Under the pieces are notes generated by a model. The model was given only the letters and a program-made list of their open reading frames with translations. It did not search any database and was not told where the DNA came from. The translations under genes were made by a program, and so were the position numbers. Positions 26,676 to 35,445 of a stretch of DNA of 64,000 nucleotides are shown here, one piece after another. Within the stretch, counting starts at the first letter, position 1. Each line of letters starts with the position of its first letter. Origin of the DNA: Candidatus Sabulitectum sp. Its GTDB lineage: Bacteria; Fermentibacterota; Fermentibacteria; Fermentibacterales; JCC-6. The stretch lies in assembly GCA_021107435.1 (NCBI GenBank), contig JAIOSV010000104.1, forward strand, positions 1 to 64,000. The letters are read 5' to 3'.

Positions 26676-28126
26676 AAGTTACCGTAGTCAACCCTCCATT
26701 CATGAATGGAAAGTTCTCGAGAACATCAAGATCGCCTGCTATTGTAAAAAGTGGAACAATGTACTGGCCTTTCTGGCTGGCCTATGCTGTGGGAACTCTT
26801 GAAAGAGCAGGGCACGATGTCCTTTTTCTTGACTGCCCTGCCGAAAACATCACAAGACATATGCTGATGAGCACGTTGCAGGAAACATCCCCCGCAATGA
26901 TAGTTCTGGATACCAGCACTCCATCAATTCACAATGACCTGTCAGTTTCAAAGGAAATTGCCCTGCTACTACCTGAGGCTTCTCTTTTTCTTGTTGGAAC
27001 CCACGTAAGCGCCCTTCCTGAGAAAGTTCTTCTTTCCGCGCCATACATCACGGGTGTAGCCGCAGGTGAATACGATCTTACCATCCCAGAAGCTGCCAGC
27101 ACAATACAGAATAATGGCGATCTTCAACAGATTCCGGGACTCTGGTTAAATACATCTGACAAGCCCTTCTTCACTGGATACAGAGAACCAATTTCAGACC
27201 TTGACTCTCTTCCCATGCTGGCTGATGTATACAGGAAACACCTGAAGCCTGAAAACTATTTCTTTGCCGCTGCCAGATATCCTTCTGTAATGATTATCTC
27301 AAGCAGGGGATGCCCTTTCAAATGTTCCTACTGTGTCTGGCCACAGGTTCTCCATGGCGGAATATACCGTTCAAGATCCGCAAAGAATGTTGCCGGGGAA
27401 TTTGTAAAAGTACAGGAGTACTTTCCTCAGGTTCAGGAGATTGTCTTTGAAGACGATACCTTCAGCGTAGACTCCATCCGTGTAGAAGAAATCTCTGAAG
27501 CGCTGATTACCGCAGGCTGCAGATTACCATGGACAGCAAATACAAGGGCAAACCTTTCCCTGGAAGCAATGAAAAAAATGCGCAGGGCAGGCTGCAGAAT
27601 GATTATTGTAGGCTATGAATCCGGCAGCCAGAAAGTTCTCAATGGAGTAAACAAAGGAACCACAGTGGAACAGAACCTCAGCTTCGCAAAAAGGGCAAAA
27701 CAGGCTGGCCTGCTGGTTCACGGCTGCTTCATGGCGGGAAATCCCGGAGAGACTCGGGAAACCCTGGCGGAGACTCTGAAAATGGCAATCAGGCTCAAAC
27801 CGGACACAGCGCAGTTTTTCCCGATTATGGCTTATCCCGGAACCAGACTGTACGAACAATACCGTTCTTCCGGAATTTTAAGAACTGAGGATTACAGAAA
27901 CTGGCTCACTGAAGAAGGACTTCATAACTGTGTTGTTGATCTGCCGGATCTCTCAGCCGAAGATCTGGTCAGATGGTGTCATGAGGCAAGACGCAAATTC
28001 TATCTTCGACCGGGGTATCTTGTTTACAAGGCTATACAAACCCTCCTTCACCCAACCACAGAAGGTCGTCGAACTGCCAGAGCTTTCTCTACCTTCAGAA
28101 AACACCTGTTCAGGAAAAGTTCATGA
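26672..28126 (+). CDS. B12-binding-domain radical SAM enzyme
   Basis: 484 aa. The N-terminal 150 residues form a Rossmann-like cobalamin-binding-type domain (VTVVNPPF, LAYAVGTLERAGHDVLFLD, IVLDTSTPSI). The radical SAM motif is CPFKCSYC at about residues 215-222, after IISSRG. Further signatures are FEDDTFSVD, LPWTANTRANL and GYESGSQKVLNGVNKG. This class B/Elp3-like family includes methyltransferases and other carbon-centred chemistry, often acting on sugars, lipids or antibiotics. Within a glycosyltransferase operon it may modify a sugar or the lipid carrier. That is inference. It overlaps both neighbours by 4 bases. Confidence 0.88.
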   Translation: MKVTVVNPPFMNGKFSRTSRSPAIVKSGTMYWPFWLAYAVGTLERAGHDVLFLDCPAENITRHMLMSTLQETSPAMIVLDTSTPSIHNDLSVSKEIALLLPEASLFLVGTHVSALPEKVLLSAPYITGVAAGEYDLTIPEAASTIQNNGDLQQIPGLWLNTSDKPFFTGYREPISDLDSLPMLADVYRKHLKPENYFFAAARYPSVMIISSRGCPFKCSYCVWPQVLHGGIYRSRSAKNVAGEFVKVQEYFPQVQEIVFEDDTFSVDSIRVEEISEALITAGCRLPWTANTRANLSLEAMKKMRRAGCRMIIVGYESGSQKVLNGVNKGTTVEQNLSFAKRAKQAGLLVHGCFMAGNPGETRETLAETLKMAIRLKPDTAQFFPIMAYPGTRLYEQYRSSGILRTEDYRNWLTEEGLHNCVVDLPDLSAEDLVRWCHEARRKFYLRPGYLVYKAIQTLLHPTTEGRRTARAFSTFRKHLFRKSS

Positions 28127-29517
28127 GAAAACTCAGCATTTTTCTGGGCATGTTTTTTGACGCCATGGCAATCTTCTTATCACTGTACCTCTCTGCCTTT
28201 ATCAAATTCAGATGGGGTATATTCCCTGGCGTTTCCCCTGTATCTTCTCAGATAATCGTATACGGAAGCCTTGCTTCAATTATCTACTGGTGGATAACAT
28301 TTTCTCTTACCGGCGCATACAGACTGCACTGGGACAGAAGCTGGGCTGACGAAATCAAAATGGTGTTCAAGCCAATAGTAGCAGGATTTGTGATTCTTTC
28401 TCTCTTCGCGTTTCTCATCTCTCCACAGGCCTCCATTGGACGATGGATATTTTTTGTCTACTTCACCCTTATCAATCTTCTTGTCTATACAGCGAGAAGT
28501 TTTTCCAGATTGCTTGAACGAAGACTTGCCAAAAAAAAGCTTCTTCGAAGAAATGTTCTGGTTATCGGGCTGGGAAAATCAGCGAAAGAACTGCAGGATT
28601 ACCTGGCAATTAATCCGTCTCTGGGATACAATGTAGTGGGGTTTATAAACCCCCCTCATCCAGTCATCAACCCTGCAATTACGAGACTGCCTCTGGGCGA
28701 GGTAATTGACATTGCAGACCTTGCAAAAAAACATGACATAACTGATCTTCTGGTTACCATTGCTTCAAATTTCCATGATGACATCCTCAGTCTTCTCCTT
28801 CCCTCTGTACAAAGTGGCATCCGGGTCAAACTGGTGCCGGATCTTTTCGATGTAGTAGCCGGCCATGTACACAACACTCAGATTCTCGGGCAGCCTCTGA
28901 TGGAACTTGTACCGGACAGGCTTTCATTCTGGGAGAAGCTGGTGAAGACCGCTGGAGATTATCTGATCAGTCTGATGGTAATAATCCTTGGATTACCGCT
29001 CTGGATTTTTGTCAGCGTGGCAATAGCTATTGATTCCAGAGGTGGAGTATTCTACCGACAAAAAAGAACCGGAGAAGGCGGCAAAGTTTACAGAATATTC
29101 AAATTCAGATCCATGGTAGCAGATGCGGAAAAAGGCACCGGCGCAGTTTGGGCCGGGAAAGATGACGCCAGAGTAACAAAGACAGGCAGGATTATTCGGA
29201 AAACTCGTATAGATGAAGTTCCACAGTTCCTCAACGTCCTTACCGGTGATATGGCAGTAGTCGGCCCGCGACCTGAACGACCGGAAATAATTGAAGAGCT
29301 TAGAACGATTTACCCATTCTACGACAAACGCTTAACTGTAAAACCAGGTATTACCGGCTGGGCTCAGGTTAACCTGGAATACGACACAAGCATTGAAGAT
29401 GTATCCAGGAAACTCACACACGATTTTCAGTACATAGAGAATCAGTCGCTATTCCTTGATCTGGAGATTCTCGCGAGAACAGTTCTCGTGGTTCTCACCG
29501 GAAAGGGCGCGCACTGA
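28123..29517 (+). CDS. Polyprenyl glycosylphosphotransferase (WbaP/CpsE type)
   Basis: 464 aa. Four or five N-terminal membrane segments are followed by a CoA-binding-like domain (NVLVIGLGKSAKELQ, about 145-160). A hydrophobic hairpin and the catalytic domain come next: RGGVFYRQKRTGEGGKVY, IFKFRSMVADAE, RKTRIDEVPQFLNVLTGDM, VGPRPERPE and KPGITGWAQV. These are the signatures of enzymes moving a sugar phosphate onto undecaprenyl phosphate, the first step of repeat-unit synthesis. It is therefore the likely initiator for this locus. Its 4-base overlap links it to the radical SAM gene. Confidence 0.95.
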   Translation: MRKLSIFLGMFFDAMAIFLSLYLSAFIKFRWGIFPGVSPVSSQIIVYGSLASIIYWWITFSLTGAYRLHWDRSWADEIKMVFKPIVAGFVILSLFAFLISPQASIGRWIFFVYFTLINLLVYTARSFSRLLERRLAKKKLLRRNVLVIGLGKSAKELQDYLAINPSLGYNVVGFINPPHPVINPAITRLPLGEVIDIADLAKKHDITDLLVTIASNFHDDILSLLLPSVQSGIRVKLVPDLFDVVAGHVHNTQILGQPLMELVPDRLSFWEKLVKTAGDYLISLMVIILGLPLWIFVSVAIAIDSRGGVFYRQKRTGEGGKVYRIFKFRSMVADAEKGTGAVWAGKDDARVTKTGRIIRKTRIDEVPQFLNVLTGDMAVVGPRPERPEIIEELRTIYPFYDKRLTVKPGITGWAQVNLEYDTSIEDVSRKLTHDFQYIENQSLFLDLEILARTVLVVLTGKGAH

Positions 29518-29542
29518 GTGCTATTGTGAAAGGAATAAAACA

Positions 29543-30694
29543 ATGCAGGTTCCACTTCTTGACATAAATCGCCAGCACGCAGGCATAGAAAAAGAATTGA
29601 AACAGGTTTTCGCTGACGCTCTTTCAAATTCGAGGTTTATCAAAGGACCTGAAATGGAAGCACTTGAAAAAGAATTCGCAGAATACTCCGGAACAGCAGA
29701 CGCAATTGGATGCGCTTCCGGAACAGACGCGTTGATTCTCGCGCTTCAGGCAATCGGACTGAAGAGAGATGAGCTTGTCATCACCGTGCCATTCACCTTT
29801 TTCGCCACTGCTGGCGCCATAGTCAGAGCCGGAGGAATTCCTGCTTTTATTGACATTCTCCCGGACACTTTCAACATGAATCCCGATCTTCTTGCGGAAT
29901 GGCTCAACACCAACTGCGCCATAACCAGCAGGGGAGTTGTCCACAGGGAAACCAGGAAAAGAGTAGCCGCAATCATGCCGGTACACATCTTCGGTCAGAT
30001 TTGTAACATGGACTCTATCAATGCCACTGCTTCCACCTGGGATCTTCCTGTAATTGAGGATGCCGCCCAGGCTGCTGGAGCGAAATGGAGAAATTCCAGA
30101 GCTGGCTCTATGGGCACTATTGGCTGCTTCAGCTTCTTCCCTTCAAAGAATCTTGGCGCACTGGGAGACGGCGGAATGCTAACCACTAACAGCACTGAAC
30201 TTGCAGAAAGGCTCAGAAGCCTCCGTGAGCACGGCGGCAAGGGTTACCTTCATTCAGAAGTTGGAACAAACAGCCGCTTGGATGCAATTCAGGCAGGCTT
30301 TCTGAGAGTCAAGCTTCGCAAGCTTGAGGAATGGCATGCTGGAAGAAGGGCAAACGCAGAGAGATACAGGCAGGCTTTTGCTGATGTTGATCAAGTACAA
30401 ACTCCTGTTATCGATCCAAGAGCCTGGTCAATATACAATCAGTACACACTTCTTGCGCAGAACAGGGACGAACTGCTAAGCTTTTTGAGAGGTAAGCAGA
30501 TCGGCTGTGCTGTATACTACCCTCTCACTCTTCATCTTCAGAAGTGCTTCGCCGATCTGTGCTATTCAAAAGGAGACTTCAAGGTTTCAGAGAACTGCAG
30601 CGGGAAAGTCATTTCGTTACCTGTATTTGGGGAACTTACAAAGGAAGAGCAGGATGAAGTTATTGCCGCAGTTAAGGAATTTTACCAGAGGTAA
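29543..30694 (+). CDS. DegT/DnrJ/EryC1/StrS-family sugar aminotransferase
   Basis: 383 aa from ATG 29543, preceded by GAAAGGAA. A longer frame begins inside the previous gene and is not credible. Motifs are VPLLDINRQHAGIEKEL, IGCASGTDALILAL, TVPFTFFATAGAIVRAGG, VIEDAAQAAGA and CFSFFPSKNLGALGDGG with the PLP lysine in PSKN. Relatives make amino sugars on UDP or dTDP donors, for example WbpE-like 3-aminotransferases. It likely provides an amino-sugar donor to the locus, but the 3-oxo sugar precursor pathway is not in the window. The PAP2 gene starts inside its 3' end. Confidence 0.93.
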   Translation: MQVPLLDINRQHAGIEKELKQVFADALSNSRFIKGPEMEALEKEFAEYSGTADAIGCASGTDALILALQAIGLKRDELVITVPFTFFATAGAIVRAGGIPAFIDILPDTFNMNPDLLAEWLNTNCAITSRGVVHRETRKRVAAIMPVHIFGQICNMDSINATASTWDLPVIEDAAQAAGAKWRNSRAGSMGTIGCFSFFPSKNLGALGDGGMLTTNSTELAERLRSLREHGGKGYLHSEVGTNSRLDAIQAGFLRVKLRKLEEWHAGRRANAERYRQAFADVDQVQTPVIDPRAWSIYNQYTLLAQNRDELLSFLRGKQIGCAVYYPLTLHLQKCFADLCYSKGDFKVSENCSGKVISLPVFGELTKEEQDEVIAAVKEFYQR

Positions 30695-31382
30695 ATTCCT
30701 GATTGCCGTTCTCGTAGCGGCAGTAGCAGCAGGTCAGGATTTTGTAGAAAACACACTGGAAACAGGAGAAAACCTGTTTAGCTCAATTCCCCTGTCAATT
30801 CTCACGGCAGGAGCTGCAGGATCGTTCTTTGCATTTAAAACGGAAGATCCCGCCGGATACCGGGGCTTTCTCCTGGGACAACCCTTTGCGACCATGGACA
30901 GAGTTGACAACCTGATCTTTGGTGAAGCCCTTCCGGTATCGACAGCAACTTTGTGGATAGCAGGCAGACTCTCTGATTCAGTTAAAATGGAAAATACAGG
31001 GGAAGAACTCTGCCGTGGCTTGCTGTACACCTACAGTATTGTTCAAACGCTCAAGTACGCGACCGGAAGAACCAGACCGGATGGATCCAGTAACAGGAGT
31101 TTTCCCTCAGGTCATGCCGCAGGAGCTTCATGTACAGCAGCTGTCCTCTGGAACAGGTACGGCCCTGAAGTTGGAATACCTCTTTCTGCCCTGGCTCTCT
31201 ACACTTGTGTCTCAAGAGTCAATCTTGGCAAGCACTTTCCTTCAGATGTTGTTCTTGGAGCCGCAATCGGCGCAGCCTGCGGGATTGCTTCCGCAATAGC
31301 AGATAACAATGAGGAGGGGAAAAGCGGTTTTTTCTCATTCTCCCTGTCTGTTGATACCGAAGGGAGGATAGGTCTATGGTAA
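30654..31382 (+). CDS. PAP2-family phosphatase (possible undecaprenyl-pyrophosphate phosphatase)
   Basis: 242 aa from ATG 30654, preceded by GGAAGAGC, overlapping the aminotransferase gene by 41 bases. Phosphatase motifs are complete: KYATGRTRP (C1), RSFPSGHAAG (C2) and SRVNLGKHFPSDVVLG (C3). The protein has several membrane segments and an N-terminal signal-like stretch. PAP2 enzymes dephosphorylate lipid carriers such as undecaprenyl pyrophosphate. Adjacent to a polyprenyl phosphotransferase and a lipid kinase, a carrier-recycling role is likely. It overlaps dgkA by 7 bases. Confidence 0.88.
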   Translation: MKLLPQLRNFTRGKFLIAVLVAAVAAGQDFVENTLETGENLFSSIPLSILTAGAAGSFFAFKTEDPAGYRGFLLGQPFATMDRVDNLIFGEALPVSTATLWIAGRLSDSVKMENTGEELCRGLLYTYSIVQTLKYATGRTRPDGSSNRSFPSGHAAGASCTAAVLWNRYGPEVGIPLSALALYTCVSRVNLGKHFPSDVVLGAAIGAACGIASAIADNNEEGKSGFFSFSLSVDTEGRIGLW

Positions 31383-31726
31383 AGAAACGAATTGACAGCT
31401 TCGGACATGCCTTCAGAGGCCTTGTTACTCTGTTAAGAACCCAGCCAAACGCGAAATTCCACCTGCTCGCTACTGTTTGTGTTATCGCTCTTGGTCTCTT
31501 TCTGAATGTCAGCCGCATTGATTGGGCCATACTTTCGCTTGCTGTTGGCTCTGTCTGGGCTGCTGAGGCCATGAACACAGGTTTGGAATTCCTTGCGGAT
31601 CGAGTAGCGCCTGAGTGGCACCAACTGGTTGGAAACGCAAAGGATGTCACAGCGGGCGGTGTTCTCGCGGCATCAATCGCCGCCGCAGTTGCCGGCCTTC
31701 TTATATTCCTTCCTCATATTTTCTAG
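31376..31726 (+). CDS. dgkA: Diacylglycerol kinase/undecaprenol kinase family
   Basis: 116 aa with three membrane segments, the size of DgkA. The signature AEAMNTGLEFLADRV followed by NAKDVTAGGVLAAS contains the active-site Glu, Asn and Asp residues. In Gram-positive bacteria relatives phosphorylate undecaprenol; in proteobacteria they act on diacylglycerol. Neighbouring PAP2 and WbaP-type genes favour a role in the undecaprenyl cycle here. ATG at 31376 overlaps the PAP2 gene. Confidence 0.92.
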   Translation: MVKKRIDSFGHAFRGLVTLLRTQPNAKFHLLATVCVIALGLFLNVSRIDWAILSLAVGSVWAAEAMNTGLEFLADRVAPEWHQLVGNAKDVTAGGVLAASIAAAVAGLLIFLPHIF

Positions 31727-31745
31727 AAACATTCGGAGATGAAAA

Positions 31746-33002
31746 ATGCTTGACCGGAAATTGCTGAGAAAAGAACCGCGAAGAGTCGCGGAGGCTGCAA
31801 GAGCAAAAAACGAGAAAATTGATATTGAGCAGTGGCTTGAGACCGATTCAGCCAGAAGAACTCTTATGCTTGAGATTGAAGAACTTCGAAAACAGAGGAA
31901 TCTGTTTTCAAAAGCAGTATCCGCAAAGAAGAGAAGTGGAGAGAACGCGAACGCGGAAGTGACTCAAAGCCGTGAAGCCGGTTCAAGACTCAGCATACTG
32001 GAAAGCAATCTCAATGAAATGGATAACCGGCTTTATGAGATGGAAAAAAATTTCCCGAATATTCCTGATTCCGATGTACCCCTGGGCGGCGAAGAAAAAA
32101 ATATTGTCCTCCAAACATGGGGAGAAATCCCTGAATTCGATTTTCAGCCCAGGCCTCACTGGGAACTTATGGAGAATGTCTTTCAGCCTGAGGCAGCAGG
32201 CAGGATCGCGGGATCCAATTTCATTCTTTTCCGCGGATGGGCAGCAAAGCTTCAGAGAACCCTTATAAGCTGGATGCTTGACTACCATACTGAAACTGGC
32301 ATGGAGGAGATCTGGGCACCATTTGTGGCAAAACCGGAATCAATGACTGCTACGGCACAGCTTCCCAAAATGGACGACGATATGTACAGGATAGGTCGAG
32401 ATAATCTCTACCTTATTCCTACAGGCGAGGTACCAATCACAAATTTGTACAGAGATCAGCTTCTGGAAGAAGCCGATCTGCCAGTTAGACTCTGCGGTTA
32501 CACACCCTGCTTCAGAAGAGAAGCTGGTAGTTACGGTAAAGACAACAGAGGTCTGAACAGAGTTCACCAGTTTGAGAAAGTGGAAATGGTTCGTCTTGAA
32601 CATCCTGACAGATCAGACGAGGCTCATGAGGAACTTCTTAACCATGCAGCCGGTATGCTGAAGCTTCTTGGCATACCATACAGAGTTCTGCTTCTTGCCT
32701 CCGGAGATCTCAGTTTTGCTGCGGCAAAATGCTTTGATATTGAGATATGGTCTGCGGGTCAAAATAAATGGCTTGAAGTCTCGTCCATAGCTAATTTCCG
32801 CGATTTCCAGGCCAGAAGAGGCAATATGAAATATCGTCCGGCAGGCGGTGGAAAACCTCTGTTTGTACATACGCTGAACGGCTCGGGACTTGCTCTGCCC
32901 AGACTGATCATCTCTCTGATAGAAAATGGACAGCAGGCAGATGGAAGTATCAAACTTCCATCCGCTCTGTCTGAAAGAATGGGAACTGAAGTAATCCGTT
33001 AA
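31746..33002 (+). CDS. serS: Seryl-tRNA synthetase
   Basis: 418 aa, normal length. The N-terminal coiled-coil arm spans about residues 30-100 (IEELRKQRNLFSKAV). Class II motifs follow: motif 2 at CFRREAGSYGKDNRGLNRVHQF with FEKVEMV, the serine-binding TGEVPITN, and motif 3 in LNGSGLALPRLIISLIEN. The EVSSIANFRDFQARRGNMKY region binds the acceptor. It charges tRNA-Ser. It is a housekeeping gene at the end of the plus-strand polysaccharide run and converges with the export operon at 33010. Confidence 0.98.
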   Translation: MLDRKLLRKEPRRVAEAARAKNEKIDIEQWLETDSARRTLMLEIEELRKQRNLFSKAVSAKKRSGENANAEVTQSREAGSRLSILESNLNEMDNRLYEMEKNFPNIPDSDVPLGGEEKNIVLQTWGEIPEFDFQPRPHWELMENVFQPEAAGRIAGSNFILFRGWAAKLQRTLISWMLDYHTETGMEEIWAPFVAKPESMTATAQLPKMDDDMYRIGRDNLYLIPTGEVPITNLYRDQLLEEADLPVRLCGYTPCFRREAGSYGKDNRGLNRVHQFEKVEMVRLEHPDRSDEAHEELLNHAAGMLKLLGIPYRVLLLASGDLSFAAAKCFDIEIWSAGQNKWLEVSSIANFRDFQARRGNMKYRPAGGGKPLFVHTLNGSGLALPRLIISLIENGQQADGSIKLPSALSERMGTEVIR

Positions 33003-33009
33003 AGCCGGA

Positions 33010-34242
33010 TTACTTCCTCTTTTTCCTCCTGAAGTCGTTTCTTATTTCCTGTTTCAAGTTGTTCCATTTGTTCCAGGCTTCAGGGTTCTCCTGGCGAAGC
33101 TGATGCCATCTCTCGCGGGAGAAAAGAAAGATGCCAAGAAACACTGCTGTAACAAGAAATAACTCAATCCAGATGTAAAGTCTCTTTGGGCCGCTCTTCC
33201 ATCCGGGATGCCTTGGAGGATCAAGTATTCGCAGAGAGCTTGTTATGCTGGCTTCCTGAATGAGCGCCTGCTCAACCTGCAGATCAAGAGCAATTGACAT
33301 CTTCAACTGCATCTGAAAGTCGGTCTGAAGCCTTGCGTACTGTATCATTGCAGGAGGCAGGTTACTCAGGCCCACTCCAAAAGAAACACCACCGGAAGAG
33401 GAGCCATACTCAATAACTTCAATTGACCGTCTCAGTGCTTCAGCCCTGGTTTCAAGTTCCAGAAGCTGTGCTGTAGTTCCGGATCTTATACCGTTTCTGA
33501 CCGCGCTGGCCATCAGAGTTGTTTCAATATATCTGCCCTTCATTTCAGCAAGAACAGACATCGCCTGCTCAAGTTCTTCATTGGGCAGAATTGTGCCGTA
33601 CTCTTCCTCAAATCGAAGTATGGCTGCTGTTGTGGTCTCAAGCCCCGCCTGAGCAACGGCCAGCTGGTTCTCAGTACTTTCTCTGCTTGTTCTGTAACGG
33701 GCCATAGTAATACTGGTATTTATGCTGTCTAGAAGAAAAACAACCCGCTCGGATATCTCCACCGAGTACATAGGATCCTTGGAAGTTACTGTTATCTCAA
33801 GAAACCCTGAAGAGGTTACTTTCGCGGAATAGTTCTTTCTGAATATTCTTCTTGCCATAAACATGGCAACCTCAGGATGAGTTTCATATCTTTCAGTGAA
33901 ATCCAGACTGTCAATATATCCTGTGCTGAAAATAGTTTGATCAATTAGAGTTCTGCTGTTAAGGATCTCGGAGTAGACATCGGCGAGAGTGGTCATCAGA
34001 GGAAGAGAATATCCCATACCCCCGCTGAAAAATCCCGCGAACTCGCCCAACGAAAGTCCCCCGAGACTCAATGCGGGAGAAGCCTGCTCCTCGGGGGGAA
34101 GAATAACTGTTGTCACAGTGTATTTTTTCGGGAGAAGATAAGTGATGCCAATGGTAATGGACATCACAATTGCAAATACTTTTATTATGAATATCCTGTT
34201 CTTCAAGAGAACATATGGAAAGTTGTTAGGCGCTCTACTCAT
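33010..34242 (-). CDS. Wzz/GNVR-type polysaccharide chain-length or export protein
   Basis: 410 aa. An N-terminal membrane segment (FIIKVFAIVMSITIGITYLL) and a C-terminal one (LYIWIELFLVTAVFLGIFLF) enclose a large periplasmic region with long helices, the layout of Wzz/PCP proteins. KKYTVTTVILPPEE is the Wzz-type start of the periplasmic domain. It has no tyrosine-kinase domain. It should form an oligomer in the inner membrane that governs chain length and contacts the Wza-type protein encoded just upstream. It is the last gene of the riboswitch-preceded operon. Confidence 0.88.
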   Translation of the reverse strand: MSRAPNNFPYVLLKNRIFIIKVFAIVMSITIGITYLLPKKYTVTTVILPPEEQASPALSLGGLSLGEFAGFFSGGMGYSLPLMTTLADVYSEILNSRTLIDQTIFSTGYIDSLDFTERYETHPEVAMFMARRIFRKNYSAKVTSSGFLEITVTSKDPMYSVEISERVVFLLDSINTSITMARYRTSRESTENQLAVAQAGLETTTAAILRFEEEYGTILPNEELEQAMSVLAEMKGRYIETTLMASAVRNGIRSGTTAQLLELETRAEALRRSIEVIEYGSSSGGVSFGVGLSNLPPAMIQYARLQTDFQMQLKMSIALDLQVEQALIQEASITSSLRILDPPRHPGWKSGPKRLYIWIELFLVTAVFLGIFLFSRERWHQLRQENPEAWNKWNNLKQEIRNDFRRKKRK

Positions 34243-34251
34243 TTTCTTCCC

Positions 34252-35418
34252 CTAATTAAATATACTCTGATACGCTATCACTACTGTGGCAACTCCGGTA
34301 AGAATAGTAAGGTATTCCTCCCAGAATTTAACAGGTACTCTCGGTACTTCAATTGTTGCGCCTGGCGGCACAACGTCTGTCAACTCAACATCGATTTTTG
34401 TTCCGTCAGACAGTACAACTTTTACACCGCCCCGCCTGGCTACAGAGTTAAAGCCTCCCGCCATTCCTATGTAATAGTTAACACCCATCCCCGGCGAGTA
34501 CGGAACAGGAGTAGTAGCAATAACCTGGCCTGTTACATTAATAAAATCGGGAGATGAAGGCACCACTACTCTGTCACCGGGCTGAAGCCTGACAAACGCA
34601 GCTGTGCCCTGCATATTGAACGGTATAATAGCTGGTATTGAATCGGTGTTCACGCGACATACGTAGCATCCGTCAAGATTGGCAGAGCTGGATGCTCCAC
34701 CCACTCTCGCTATTGCTTCTCTGGCATACTCTCCGGGAATAAATTCAACCACCAGTCGATTTGCCAGCGTCAATCCGGATTCTAAATCTACCGATTGAAC
34801 AAGAACAGCCCCCTCTATGAGAATTGTAGCGGCAGTAACCGGAACGTGTATTCTGGTATTTCTCTGCATAAGCGGGTTAGAATTCATGTTTCCGTGCATC
34901 AAATAATCATTCAGATTAAACACCGTAGAATCACCACTCAGAGAGATAACAAGTACACCTGAAGCGGCTCCGGTGGAAACCACTCCTCCTGCATACCCCA
35001 GTGCCTCCGTAAGCCGGGAAAGACCGTTCACGGTAACAATTCCCGGTCTGCCAACCTGACCTGTAACGGGAATCTGAAAACTGGCAGATCTGGCAAGACC
35101 CACACTGACATCCATCCCCCCGTAAACACTTGCGAAGAGATCAGCTACTGTTTCCTGAAGAGCCCGGAGGGTCATTCCATTTGTATAAATCTGCGGCATA
35201 CCAGAAATATTAATAACACCATCCAGCGCAACAGGAAAAACTACCACCGAAACTTCTTCATCCAGAGTAGAAAAAGGAATCCCGCCGGGTAAAGATATCC
35301 AGATATCGTCACCGGGATTAACCAGATACTTCTCTGGATTAAAGTAATCAGCCGGTGTAAAAGGTACCTGTGCCTGCGCACCCATCAGCAGGAGAAGACT
35401 AAAACCTATATTCAGCAT
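34252..35418 (-). CDS. Wza-type polysaccharide export protein (SLBB domains)
   Basis: 388 aa from ATG 35418, seven bases after AAGGAGGA; TTG at 35421 is less likely. A signal peptide (IGFSLLLLMGAQAQ) is followed by the Poly_export domain: KYLVNPGDDIWISLPGG and DGVINISGMP. SLBB-like parts follow: IPVTGQVGRPGIVTV (about 115) and NVTGQVIATTPVPYSPG (about 290). The signal lacks a lipobox cysteine, unlike E. coli Wza. A hydrophobic C-terminal segment may cross the outer membrane. It forms the export channel together with the Wzz-type product 9 bases downstream. Confidence 0.92.
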   Translation of the reverse strand: MLNIGFSLLLLMGAQAQVPFTPADYFNPEKYLVNPGDDIWISLPGGIPFSTLDEEVSVVVFPVALDGVINISGMPQIYTNGMTLRALQETVADLFASVYGGMDVSVGLARSASFQIPVTGQVGRPGIVTVNGLSRLTEALGYAGGVVSTGAASGVLVISLSGDSTVFNLNDYLMHGNMNSNPLMQRNTRIHVPVTAATILIEGAVLVQSVDLESGLTLANRLVVEFIPGEYAREAIARVGGASSSANLDGCYVCRVNTDSIPAIIPFNMQGTAAFVRLQPGDRVVVPSSPDFINVTGQVIATTPVPYSPGMGVNYYIGMAGGFNSVARRGGVKVVLSDGTKIDVELTDVVPPGATIEVPRVPVKFWEEYLTILTGVATVVIAYQSIFN

Positions 35419-35445
35419 CAAAAAATCCTCCTTGCATAACGATAT

